DNA of 12,902 nucleotides, from assembly GCA_964568845.1 (NCBI GenBank), contig CAZMSC010000041.1, positions 1 through 12,902 on the forward strand. Direction: 5' to 3'. This DNA comes from DTBU01 sp964568845 (GTDB taxonomy: Archaea; Thermoproteota; CALKCG01; B24). Below, piece after piece: positions 1-7,658 of the stretch. The notes under the pieces are model-generated. The model ran no database searches. It was given only the letters and a program-made list of their open reading frames with translations, and was not told where the DNA came from. Made by a program: the position numbers and the translations under genes. Each line of letters begins with the position of its first letter. Positions within the stretch are counted from its first letter, which is position 1.

Positions 1-1169
1 TAGTTTAAAGCCTCTTCCGTGACATTTACATTTTCCTCCCTAGCTCTAATCTTGAGGATCTCCATTATCTCCTCCTCCGTGTAAAGTCTTGTATTTATTA
101 TGAGTAACCTATCTAAGAGGTCTAAAGGCATACCGTGGGGAGCCTGCAGATCAGTTCCTCTAACAGTGGTAATGCCTCTGTTCGTAGCAAATATGACTAT
201 CGGTGCAAGCTCAGACTCTAAAACCGTACTTAAGAAGCTGAAGGCCTCAATATCGAGCATTGATACATCATCTAGGAAGAAGACGCCGGGTATTATCTCA
301 GCGGTTCCCTCCTCAACCCTCTGTTTGACGTATTCGTCAACCCTCCTTCGAACTTCAGGGTCTATCTCCCTAGCCTCGCTTCCGCCGAACAGCAGTGAGA
401 AGAATCCCCCCCTAGCTTGAGCCTGCATCTGGTCTAAATCGTGAAGTGTTACAACGTAAATAAACTCTTTCTCCTTTTCAACTGGTCCCGATGGTCTAGG
501 AACAGGCTTCTCATCGTAGCCAGCAATCTCATACTTTTCAGCTACTTCTTCACTTCTGCCGACTCGTATAACCTTACCAGTTTCAGCATCTATCTGCACA
601 ACATCACCAACCCTTATGCCTTGATTGAGCATAGCGACCACTATAGAGCTACCGACGTTGAAGCTTCTACTCTCACTCTTAGTCGTTAGAGTTATTCTGG
701 CAGACTCTGGAACCTGTTGGTATGGATTGTAGGCGTGCTTAGCGGTTCTAATGTCGAATTGGGTGAGTTCACCCTCATACACCTTTCTAGTCTCGTGAAG
801 TCTAACACCTATAGCCTTCCTAACAGCCTGCATTAAAACCTCAGTCTTCTTAAGCTCACTGGAGTATATTTCAGAACCGCTTAAAGTTATGAAAGGTACA
901 TCCCTACCCAGCTCCCTGGCAATAGCAATGGCGATGGCGGTCTTACCAGTCCCGGGAGGACCAGCCAGCAGTATAGCTCTACCAGCCATCTTACCAGCCT
1001 TAATCATCTTCACTATTATGCCAGCAGCCTCCCTCGCCTCTGTCTGACCAACCATACCGTCGGCTACAAGCTTAGCTTTAAAACTCTCATCAAGACCCAA
1101 GCCTTTAATATGGCTGTGAGCCCCGACTCTTGCAAAACCTCTGGGAGAGATGGGTGTTATAGAAGACAT
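1..1169 (-). CDS. TIP49 / RuvB-like AAA+ helicase, N-terminal part (runs off the left edge)
   Basis: This is the archaeal relative of eukaryotic RuvBL1/RuvBL2, a ring-forming AAA+ ATPase involved in chromatin remodelling and RNP assembly in eukaryotes; its archaeal role is little known. I translated it by hand from the ATG at 1169; 389 codons are visible. Landmarks are Walker A GPPGTGKT at residues 70-77, the family motif YEGEL at 131-135, an inserted OB-like domain over roughly 135-240, Walker B LDDVSMLD at 299-306, and the sensor-1 segment ATNRG at 328-332. The family is usually about 450 residues, so the C-terminal lid with sensor 2 lies outside the window. The second Walker B residues read DDVS, where the family usually has DEVH or DDVH. 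A run of seven C at 406-412 is read through in frame, so there is no frameshift. An AT-rich TATA-like stretch lies at 1197-1204. Identification is secure. Confidence 0.96.
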   Translation of the reverse strand, partial: MSSITPISPRGFARVGAHSHIKGLGLDESFKAKLVADGMVGQTEAREAAGIIVKMIKAGKMAGRAILLAGPPGTGKTAIAIAIARELGRDVPFITLSGSEIYSSELKKTEVLMQAVRKAIGVRLHETRKVYEGELTQFDIRTAKHAYNPYQQVPESARITLTTKSESRSFNVGSSIVVAMLNQGIRVGDVVQIDAETGKVIRVGRSEEVAEKYEIAGYDEKPVPRPSGPVEKEKEFIYVVTLHDLDQMQAQARGGFFSLLFGGSEAREIDPEVRRRVDEYVKQRVEEGTAEIIPGVFFLDDVSMLDIEAFSFLSTVLESELAPIVIFATNRGITTVRGTDLQAPHGMPLDLLDRLLIINTRLYTEEEIMEILKIRAREENVNVTEEALN

Positions 1170-1260
1170 GGTCAAGAAAAATATCCGTAAAACACAAAAA
1201 TATAATTTTTACTTTTTCACTGCGAAGACTGTTAAAACCTATATGAAGGAAGAGTGATTT

Positions 1261-2022
1261 TTAAAGACGTAGCTCTAGTCTATTACGCGCCTCTACTACG
1301 TACTCTGCGACTTCGCAGACGGGTGCAACCCATACCTTATCTTCGTTGTCCTTTAAAAACTTCAAGAAGCCAGTCAGGTCGTAATCTGAAACAGGTAGAT
1401 GCCCCTCGTTAACGCCATGAAACGTATATATAGCCCATCCACCTTCATAAGAGGCTCTAACGGTTAACCCTATCATCTCCTCAAAACTCATCCTATGGAC
1501 TGACCAAGACCAAAGTTCATGTAAATCGCACGATAGTGGAGAATTGGGATAGCCGAGCTCACCCCAACCTCTAGCAGCCAGGAAAACCTCAGCAACAACT
1601 GGCACGTAGCTTCTCTTAGACAATCCTCTGCCGACCGCCGTTTCATAGCATGGATATGCAAACGTCTTACTACCGTTAGGTATGACTTCTCTAATCCTCT
1701 TATGCGCCTCCATTATATCAGCTCTTATATCTTCAAGAGTCATCTTCTCTAGGCATTTAACGGCAGTCCTTGCAAATTGGAAGTTGCAGGAGCATGGATG
1801 TGTAAGGGTATGATTACCTATTTCATGCCCGTGATCGGCAGCATCCTTCCAAGGCTTAAGAAGACTTCTATAGTCTCCCGTAGGGTTTATGTAAAAAGTG
1901 GCTTTAAAACCGAACTTGTCGAGGAGGGGTACGGCTACATTCAACTGAGACTGTAAGCCATCATCAAATGTGAGTGAAACGGCTACTTTCCTACCGTCAG
2001 GCCAATCGAAACGCTCAGCCAT
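1261..2022 (-). CDS. NodB-type polysaccharide deacetylase family protein
   Basis: The family is metal-dependent carbohydrate esterase 4-like enzymes that remove N- or O-acetyl groups from polysaccharides. Motif 1 is TFDDG (second Asp as metal ligand, about residue 21) and motif 2 is HTLTH with His at about 71 and 75. The FAYPCYE segment stands where the usual RxPxG motif occurs, and a TFHGV segment near residue 200 supplies the late His. No signal peptide is visible, so it probably acts on a cytoplasmic or oligomeric substrate. The ATG at 2022 has GAGGG nine bases upstream. A TTG at 2031 would add three residues and overlap the stop of the upstream PmoA-like gene, but the SD would then abut it, so ATG is preferred. 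It is translationally coupled to the PmoA-like gene, which suggests a shared carbohydrate pathway. The acetylated substrate is unknown. The atypical third motif leaves room for a divergent activity. Confidence 0.88.
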   Translation of the reverse strand: MAERFDWPDGRKVAVSLTFDDGLQSQLNVAVPLLDKFGFKATFYINPTGDYRSLLKPWKDAADHGHEIGNHTLTHPCSCNFQFARTAVKCLEKMTLEDIRADIMEAHKRIREVIPNGSKTFAYPCYETAVGRGLSKRSYVPVVAEVFLAARGWGELGYPNSPLSCDLHELWSWSVHRMSFEEMIGLTVRASYEGGWAIYTFHGVNEGHLPVSDYDLTGFLKFLKDNEDKVWVAPVCEVAEYVVEARNRLELRL

Positions 2023-2027
2023 AATAT

Positions 2028-2891
2028 TCAACCCTCAATTCTACAGTAATCTGTGAAAACATCATTTAAAGTGTTTGGATTAACAACGCCTAGATGCACC
2101 AGTATCCTATACCTAAATCTTAAACTATCGTCCTTCCCAACGGTTAGAGAACCGTTTAAAGACTTGTCTTCCTCAAAATAGGAGACGCCGAACGGATTTG
2201 CTGCAAATAGTCCATAGGCTCTAACGTGCCAATACGTAGGATGCCTTAAATTACTTGGATGGTCGAAGACAGTTACACCTACAACCTTACCGTTTACAAT
2301 ACCCGTGTAATCGCACCATTCGGCCCTCTTACCCCAGCACCCTCCCTCGCCAACACCTCCCGCAGAGTTTCTTATAACTCCTCCAGCAGACCCCCTCATA
2401 GAAGGTGCAACCCTTAAGGAGATCACACCCCCCTCCTTCGTATCTCCAAACTTAACATCGCCATAGCTTGCCGTGAAGTTAACTTCCACGTCTATGATTC
2501 TTAAACCGTTCACTGTTTTTCTAAAGATAAACCTCCTATAGACATCTAAGACTGGACTACCAGTTTTAGCCATCCAAACCTCGTTAGATTCCATTACACC
2601 TAAATCCTCTGAATCCTTAACTGAGACCTCTCTGACGAACTGTCTACCGCTTTCAGAGGTTTCAGTCCAGAAGTCTACACCGTTGATATCTCCGTGTGCT
2701 GTCCACACAGACCTATGATGCACATGGTCTCTGGGGCTGTCCTCAGTTATACATAAACCGCCAGGTGCATTTAAAGGATAGATGTATGGTTTAAACTGCC
2801 TACGGTTATCGAAGAGGTACCTAGATACGAGTTCGCCATCTTCATGCACTTCGACGATGTTATCACTAATTCTCTTTAATTTAAACGTCAT
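2028..2891 (-). CDS. PmoA-family protein (DUF6807), carbohydrate-associated
   Basis: It is recognisable from the family signature: a YPLNAPGG segment (residues 38-45), DHVHHR (55-60), WTAHGDINGVDFW (63-75), and near the C-terminus a WGKRAEWCDY segment followed by DHP and ANPFG. Members are commonly annotated 'PmoA family', a misleading name that comes from a methane-oxygenase label; they occur beside sugar oxidoreductases and isomerases, and the fold is thought to be a galactose-mutarotase-like beta sandwich. The biochemical activity is unknown to me. The length, 287 residues, is normal. The ATG at 2891 has AGGA five bases upstream. It is the first gene of a two-gene operon with the deacetylase, whose start lies at the stop codon of this gene. 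A near-tandem SAGGV repeat lies just before the conserved WGKR segment. Family call confident, function not. Confidence 0.85.
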   Translation of the reverse strand: MTFKLKRISDNIVEVHEDGELVSRYLFDNRRQFKPYIYPLNAPGGLCITEDSPRDHVHHRSVWTAHGDINGVDFWTETSESGRQFVREVSVKDSEDLGVMESNEVWMAKTGSPVLDVYRRFIFRKTVNGLRIIDVEVNFTASYGDVKFGDTKEGGVISLRVAPSMRGSAGGVIRNSAGGVGEGGCWGKRAEWCDYTGIVNGKVVGVTVFDHPSNLRHPTYWHVRAYGLFAANPFGVSYFEEDKSLNGSLTVGKDDSLRFRYRILVHLGVVNPNTLNDVFTDYCRIEG

Positions 2892-2973
2892 ATAAATCCT
2901 GTCAAAATAAACTTGAAAATCTCTTAAGCGTTTCTAAACTATGAAGACCTTAGAAAAACCCACCCCCAGACAT

Positions 2974-2982
2974 TCTTAAATA
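2974..2982 (+). promoter_or_regulatory. TATA-like element for the small gene at 3015
   Basis: TCTTAAATA predicts transcription near 3005, at the ATG of a five-codon frame that ends across the GTG start. Confidence 0.45.
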
Positions 2983-3014
2983 ACCGTAAGTCCTCTAATC
3001 AGTATGGTGGAAAT

Positions 3015-3257
3015 GTGAGTAGAACAGTGTTGATGAGCATACTATCGGAGATGAGGATTTTGCTTAACGATTTTGAGGTTGGAGAGCTATACCGTGAACT
3101 TCTTGCTTATTTTGGACTCGTGGGTGCATTGAGTGAGTGCCAAGCTCTTGAATCCGCTTGGAAAGACCCATACAATAGACGTGAAATAGAAGGGTTTATA
3201 AAAGCGTGGCTCAGAAGAAGGCGGGAAAGGAAAGAGGCTGTTGTTGGTGTTGTATAG
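3015..3257 (+). CDS. small helical protein of unknown function
   Basis: I do not recognise this 80-residue protein. It looks all-helical, with an acidic and hydrophobic first half and a strongly basic C-terminal helix (WLRRRRERK at about residues 65-73) followed by a short hydrophobic tail. The GTG start at 3015 has GGTGG four bases upstream, and a TATA-like CTTAAATA lies at 2975-2982. An ATG at 3004 opens a five-codon frame (including its stop) that ends across this GTG, so the upstream ATG cannot be the start of this protein. It stands alone on the plus strand between two minus-strand carbohydrate operons and ends about 118 bases before the converging epimerase gene. The basic tail could bind nucleic acid or serve in protein contacts; that is inference. 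It may also be spurious, but its promoter, start signal and codon use look genuine. Confidence 0.55.
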   Translation: MSRTVLMSILSEMRILLNDFEVGELYRELLAYFGLVGALSECQALESAWKDPYNRREIEGFIKAWLRRRRERKEAVVGVV

Positions 3258-3374
3258 ATTGTAGAGATTTGATTGGGATGCCTACACGTATATCCATAAA
3301 GTCCGTGATCAATGCCTTTAGAAGATGCTTATCATCTCTACATGTTTTCACATAAAAATCGTACGGTGTCTCTA

Positions 3375-4196
3375 TCATCGGATTTCGAAAAACTTTCTAA
3401 GAGTTTCTAGGCTTTTACCAGCTACGTACACAGGGTCGCTCTCATCCCTTAAAACTTCAACTGAAACATATCCAGAGTATTCCACCTGTTTTAGAGCATC
3501 TGCAACCTCTCCATAATCTACGGAGCCGAAGCCAGGGCCCCCTCTATTATCGTCATTCGCATGGAAATGTCTCAGATGCTTAGCACCGAGAATTATCTGA
3601 TCTTTAATGGGTCTGCCCGCTCCGCTCATAAAGTAGACGTCGAGAATGAGTTTAAAATTCGGCTTGGCAACCTCATCTATAAGCTTTAAAGCTTCTTCAA
3701 TTGTTGTTATGAAATTTGTAAGCTCACTCCTAAGAGGTTCAATGCACAAGATTACACCGTAATCCGATAGGTATTCTGCGCATTCTTTAAACGCTTCAAC
3801 AGTCCACTCCCACGCGTCTTCATACGTCACATTCGGTAGAACGATCCTCTGTCTAGGTGAGCCGAAGACAAGTATCTTCCCACCTAGGTCCCGACAGAAA
3901 ACTCCTAAATGCTTCAGATATTCAACTGTTCTCCGCCTCACGTCTGGGTTTGGATGGTTTATGTGAAGTCCTTCCGGTTTAACTAGAAGCCAATGGAGCC
4001 CGACGATCTCTAAACCGTTTCGGACAGCAAGGCTTCTAATAGCTTCACGTTTAGACATTGGGACTTCCCTAACGTCATCCGTCAGCGTGAAAGGCGCCAG
4101 TTCGACGGCATGGTAGCCCAGTTTTCTAATACAACTGAAGGCCTCTAGAAGGCTCCAACCCTTAAAAAGCTCATTACAAATTGAAAACATTATCAA
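3375..4196 (-). CDS. TIM-barrel sugar (phosphate) isomerase/epimerase, D-tagatose 3-epimerase-like
   Basis: It belongs to the xylose isomerase-like TIM-barrel superfamily (AP endonuclease 2 fold). The four metal ligands expected from the ketose 3-epimerase group are visible at almost the same numbering as in Pseudomonas D-tagatose 3-epimerase: Glu153 (CIEPL), Asp186 (LILDVY), His212 (FHAND) and Glu247 (SVEVL), with Arg218 near the substrate-binding position. That supports a divalent-metal enzyme moving protons at C2/C3 of a ketose, but the sugar, and whether it is phosphorylated, cannot be told. The length, 273 residues, is typical. The TTG at 4196 is preferred because AGGTGA lies six bases upstream; the ATG at 4190 has a 12-base spacing and would lose two residues. 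A TATA-like element at 4251-4260 predicts a leader of about 30 bases. A 186-base gap separates it from the upstream epimerase gene, so it probably has its own promoter. Confidence 0.88.
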   Translation of the reverse strand: MIMFSICNELFKGWSLLEAFSCIRKLGYHAVELAPFTLTDDVREVPMSKREAIRSLAVRNGLEIVGLHWLLVKPEGLHINHPNPDVRRRTVEYLKHLGVFCRDLGGKILVFGSPRQRIVLPNVTYEDAWEWTVEAFKECAEYLSDYGVILCIEPLRSELTNFITTIEEALKLIDEVAKPNFKLILDVYFMSGAGRPIKDQIILGAKHLRHFHANDDNRGGPGFGSVDYGEVADALKQVEYSGYVSVEVLRDESDPVYVAGKSLETLRKFFEIR

Positions 4197-4250
4197 CAGA
4201 AGTCACCTATGCAACAGCCGTGAAAACATTACATCTTCCAGTGAAGAAAG

Positions 4251-4260
4251 GTTTAAATTT
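4251..4260 (-). promoter_or_regulatory. TATA-like element for the tagatose-epimerase-like gene
   Basis: AAATTTAAAC on the minus strand predicts transcription near 4229, so this gene has a leader of about 33 bases holding its AGGTGA site, unlike the leaderless transporter genes. Confidence 0.5.
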
Positions 4261-4382
4261 TGCTACCCGTAGCCTTTTAACTTCAAACAGATTGGATGAA
4301 GCCAAAAGGTGAAAGTTCCCCCTGGTAGTAGTTTCAACGTCAATAAAAATGAATAGCTTTTAAAAAGGGAAAAACTCTACGT

Positions 4383-5207
4383 CTACATTTGCAGGATTAT
4401 GTCTAGAGCTGTTTTACAGTCTACGGCGGCTTTCAACGGATGCCCTGGGTATGGTGAAACCTCTACGTTTAAGAAGTATTCGTAGCCTATTTCTCTTAAA
4501 GCTTTTACAACGTCTTTCCACGGGACATTTCCCTCTAAAAGCGGTACAAACCTCCTCTCATTCAGGAGGAAATCTTTAACGTGGATGCATACTATGTAGT
4601 TGCCCAGTGTTTTAATCCAGTGGATTGGGTGTCCCAGGAACAGTATATTTCCAACGTCGAAGTACATTTTAACGTGGTCGTGAGCTATCTCTTCAAGGAA
4701 CCTTCTAAATTCTAAAGGACTGTATAGAAACCTGTTCCAGACGTTTTCAACGCCTATGTAGACTCCGTAGTCTTCTGCTGATTGGACTGCTTCAAGTATA
4801 GATTTCTTGGAGAGATTCCAAGCATCTTCATATGGAACTTCAGGCATTGTGAAAGCCGGCACAACCAGTAGGCATTTAGCGTCGAATTTATTGGCCAGCT
4901 CACAACCCTTCCTTATCAATTCAACGCCCTTCCGCCTTACGGATTCATCTGGACTTGCAAGGTTATACTTCCAGAACAGCCCAGTACATAAGCTTGGAAT
5001 CTTAAGCCCTAAACTATCGGCCTCCTCCTTTACACGTTTGACATCGGCATCGGTTATTTTGAAAACGTTTAACTCACCCCGCTCATCCATGTTTAACTCA
5101 ACGCCCTCATACCCTATCTTAGCGGACTCCGTTAGAACTCTACTTACCGTAAAACTCTCGGGGTAAATCCACGCATTAACACCTTTCCTCAAATAGAACA
5201 CCGGCAA
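4383..5207 (-). CDS. TIM-barrel sugar-phosphate isomerase/epimerase, pentulose 3-epimerase-like
   Basis: This is a second, clearly different member of the xylose isomerase-like TIM-barrel superfamily. Its N-terminal GVNAWIYPESF, the ENVWN segment (Glu154), FDVGN (Asp184), HVKDF (His209) and NVEV (Glu249) give the usual metal ligand set. The ENVWN/FDVGN/HVKDF style resembles the L-xylulose/L-ribulose 5-phosphate 3-epimerase (UlaE/SgbU) group, so a ketose phosphate substrate is plausible but unproven. It is 274 residues, a normal length. The start is uncertain: TTG 5207, GTG 5201 and a further TTG at 5192 are all in frame, none with a clear SD. A TATA-like GTTTAATA at 5227-5234 would place the transcription start near 5201-5207, which fits a leaderless message. 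It lies 44 bases after the MATE gene on the same strand and may also be read from it. Confidence 0.87.
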   Translation of the reverse strand: MPVFYLRKGVNAWIYPESFTVSRVLTESAKIGYEGVELNMDERGELNVFKITDADVKRVKEEADSLGLKIPSLCTGLFWKYNLASPDESVRRKGVELIRKGCELANKFDAKCLLVVPAFTMPEVPYEDAWNLSKKSILEAVQSAEDYGVYIGVENVWNRFLYSPLEFRRFLEEIAHDHVKMYFDVGNILFLGHPIHWIKTLGNYIVCIHVKDFLLNERRFVPLLEGNVPWKDVVKALREIGYEYFLNVEVSPYPGHPLKAAVDCKTALDIILQM

Positions 5208-5251
5208 CTATAGAGCAACTGATTGCTATTAAACATTAGCATTGTAAAAGG

Positions 5252-6661
5252 TTACATTCTATGGTTTTTCTTAATAACGGCCTCAGCCCACCTCCCATAC
5301 TTTATCCATAATATCGAGATTACTCCCCCCACTATATTGCTCAGCGATATAGCTAACCATGCTCCGAAAGAGCCCATTCCCAGTATGAAGGCTAGGGAGT
5401 AGCCTAAACCTACTCTTACCCCCCAAAGCCTAAGCATTCCAATGGCAGTCGGGAAAACCGTATGCCCTGAACCTCTTCCAATAGACATCGCAACTACAAA
5501 CAGTCCGAAGAATGGAAGCGTAGGCACCAAGGTTTGAAGGAAAAGGTCCGTTTCAGCTGTTATATATGGGTCGTCTGCAAATATGTCAGCTAAGTAGCCT
5601 CTTATTGGATAGATTATGCATGCTCCCAGTGCTATAAGAGCGGCTATCAGGAGGGCGGATTTATAGGCGACTTCCCTAGCCCTCTTAACGTTCTCAGCTC
5701 CAAGATTCTGTCCAACCATTATAGCAGTGGCTCCACTTAATCCCCATAAAGCTGCGTCTACTATGTCCATAATAACAAAACCTATGGCGTAGGCCGTAGC
5801 TGCAACTATGCCCAGCATGTTTACAATCTTCAACTGTAGTAGGAAGGCTAAGCCGTTCATTAAGCCTAGTGTTAAAACGGGTAAACCTATCCGTAAGACT
5901 AGAACTACCCACTTAACTTTTATGTTTCTGGTGAAGGTTACCCTTAGATCCGGATACTCCCTTTTAATGATGTGTGTTAAAGCCGTTATAGATATGATCT
6001 TGCCGATCACATCTGTCAGAGAAGCTCCTATGACACCCAACCTTGGGAAGGGGCCTATCCCTAAAACTAGAAATGGGTCTAAAATAGTATTCACACCGAT
6101 GGCTATGCAATTGACCATTGCCGGTCTCCTAGTATCGCCAAGGCTTTGAAGAAGTGTCGTATACGTCAAGGATATGTAGTTAAAGAATATGTCAAATGCT
6201 ATTACACCGGAATACTTCATTACATCTTCAAAGATCTCAGGAGGCGTGGAGATCATATACGTGAAAATAAAGCCTCTAATAGTTAGAAGGATAGCGTTTA
6301 AAATGACACCTGAGAAGAATGCTAGAGTAAAGAATCTTGAAGCTGATAAACTAGCCTCCCTGTAGTTTCTAGCTCCAATGTATTGTGAGACGATGCTTAG
6401 GCTTGCGGCAGTTAAAGCATTGATAAGAGCTTGAAACAACATTATGATAGGCCACACTTGTCTAGGTACTGCGACGGTAACTTCACCGTATAGGCTTAGC
6501 CAGTATGCATCAGCCACGTTATAAGCAACTACTATAAGCTGGTTTAGAAGAGGGGGAGCGCCAAGCCAGAGCAACGTAGGGATGATGGGACCATTAACTA
6601 TCCTATCTCTATACTTGCCTATTGTATACGTATCTTGCGCGTCGTTAGATTCATCAGACAT
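5252..6661 (-). CDS. MATE-family multidrug/toxic compound efflux transporter
   Basis: The 469 residues form about 12 hydrophobic segments in two related halves, typical of MATE cation/H+ or cation/Na+ antiporters that export drugs or metabolites across the cytoplasmic membrane. Diagnostic segments are the N-terminal PIIPTLLWLGAP entry helix, NVADAYWLSLYG in helix 1-2, the ILDPFLVLGIGPFP segment near residue 195 with GVIGAS after it, and ATAIMVGQNLGAENVKRA at the start of the second half. The ATG at 6661 has no SD, but TTTATAAA at 6686-6693 is centred about 28 bases upstream, so the message is probably leaderless. The downstream epimerase gene begins 44 bases later. Export of a sugar-derived or toxic compound would fit the neighbourhood, but the substrate cannot be inferred. 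Confidence 0.95.
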   Translation of the reverse strand: MSDESNDAQDTYTIGKYRDRIVNGPIIPTLLWLGAPPLLNQLIVVAYNVADAYWLSLYGEVTVAVPRQVWPIIMLFQALINALTAASLSIVSQYIGARNYREASLSASRFFTLAFFSGVILNAILLTIRGFIFTYMISTPPEIFEDVMKYSGVIAFDIFFNYISLTYTTLLQSLGDTRRPAMVNCIAIGVNTILDPFLVLGIGPFPRLGVIGASLTDVIGKIISITALTHIIKREYPDLRVTFTRNIKVKWVVLVLRIGLPVLTLGLMNGLAFLLQLKIVNMLGIVAATAYAIGFVIMDIVDAALWGLSGATAIMVGQNLGAENVKRAREVAYKSALLIAALIALGACIIYPIRGYLADIFADDPYITAETDLFLQTLVPTLPFFGLFVVAMSIGRGSGHTVFPTAIGMLRLWGVRVGLGYSLAFILGMGSFGAWLAISLSNIVGGVISILWIKYGRWAEAVIKKNHRM

Positions 6662-6685
6662 AGACTACTCTTACTTAGAATAGCT

Positions 6686-6693
6686 TTATAAAA
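6686..6693 (-). promoter_or_regulatory. TATA box for the MATE gene (leaderless)
   Basis: TTTATAAA is centred about 28 bases upstream of ATG 6661, so transcription would begin at or next to the start codon. Confidence 0.7.
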
Positions 6694-6747
6694 AAATTAT
6701 GCTATAGGCTTAACGCCGAATTGTGGAGCGTTCTACGTCGAAAGAAC

Positions 6748-6755
6748 TTTATAAG
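6748..6755 (+). promoter_or_regulatory. TATA box for the metallopeptidase-like gene
   Basis: TTTATAAG predicts transcription from about 6779, a leader of about nine bases before TTG 6788. With the MATE box it makes the 126-base gap a divergent promoter region. Confidence 0.6.
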
Positions 6756-6787
6756 GTATCGCGTACATTCTTCTAATAATTGGAAAA

Positions 6788-7633
6788 TTGGTACGCATAG
6801 TTGTTTCAAAGTACGGTAACATATACGACGATGAAGTGGATGAAATCCTCAACACTATGCTGGAGTGCTACAGTAGACTTATGCCCCATGAAGTTTCTCT
6901 AGTCGACCTATATCTATTTGAACGTTCATCATCTGTAGAGGCATTTCTCAGAAGCGAATGCGAGGAGCTCGGCGTCATGGTTACGCCATTTGCTGAAGCA
7001 TTCTTTTCCACGCATGATGCGTGGAGGGGGGTGCCTAGAGTTACGATATGTCTTGAAAAGGTTAGAGCATTACCGAAGCTTGTTAAACTTGGAGGGATAC
7101 GTCATGAAGTAGCTCACACGGTCCTGCATGGAAGCTTAGAGTACTATTTGATTCAGCCTCCCCTCCCGCTATTGGAAATGTCAAACCAGTTTAATTTACC
7201 ACTCGAATACGTGAGGAACATACTATACCTCGTGTCGATCGCTGTAAAAGATTACGAGGCGACGCGTTTCCTCTACAGCCGTGGATATGTTGAAGATCAG
7301 GTGGAATATGTAAAATTTCTACTAAGGGTTTCTGAAGATGATGTAACTTCCTGGGAGCTTTCTAAGGGAAACCCGCTACTGAAAGCGCTATACTTGATAT
7401 CGATTTTAAAAACTGTTGGATGTGCTGCTCCTCTTCTGAACGATATGAAATTCGGTCAAGAAGTAAAGCAACTGTTGGTGGAAAGTCTAAGCCACTTACC
7501 TAGAAAACTCTCTACTATAATCTTGAAGTTTGCTGAGGAAGCGTTTCCAACACTAGGAGCAGGTACGTTGGAAAACATCGACAGTATAATGCGTAAGTGC
7601 GATCAAATCTTTAAGGCTGTTTTAAATACGTGA
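6788..7633 (+). CDS. putative zinc metallopeptidase with HEVAH motif
   Basis: A 281-residue soluble protein. The HEXXH zincin signature appears as RHEVAHTVLHGS with the two His at 106 and 110 and the catalytic Glu at 107; a Glu at about 157 in KDYEATRF, roughly 47 residues on, is a good third ligand of the gluzincin kind. The N-terminal 100 residues form an alpha/beta region and the C-terminal half is helical. There is no signal peptide or membrane segment, so it would act in the cytoplasm. The start is TTG 6788, with no ATG nearby and no clear SD; TTTATAAG at 6748-6755 predicts transcription from about 6779, giving a very short leader. It is divergent from the MATE gene and ends 25 bases before the converging MFS gene. 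I recognise the motif, not the family; the substrate is unknown. Confidence 0.75.
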   Translation: MVRIVVSKYGNIYDDEVDEILNTMLECYSRLMPHEVSLVDLYLFERSSSVEAFLRSECEELGVMVTPFAEAFFSTHDAWRGVPRVTICLEKVRALPKLVKLGGIRHEVAHTVLHGSLEYYLIQPPLPLLEMSNQFNLPLEYVRNILYLVSIAVKDYEATRFLYSRGYVEDQVEYVKFLLRVSEDDVTSWELSKGNPLLKALYLISILKTVGCAAPLLNDMKFGQEVKQLLVESLSHLPRKLSTIILKFAEEAFPTLGAGTLENIDSIMRKCDQIFKAVLNT

Positions 7634-7658
7634 GTCGAAAGTAGATCTAAATGATTTT

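Noticed and set aside
406..412. Possible frameshift at a run of seven C in TIP49
   Set aside because: A first reading seemed to shift frame, but careful recounting gives QARGGFFSLLFGG in frame with family-typical sequence on both sides.
100..689. Plus-strand ORFs of 106 and 82 residues
   Set aside because: They lie wholly antisense to the TIP49 gene, whose reading frame is intact and highly conserved; they have no promoter or start signal.
5694..6149. Additional ORFs inside the MATE gene, on both strands
   Set aside because: They are alternative frames of a clear 12-helix transporter; no independent support.
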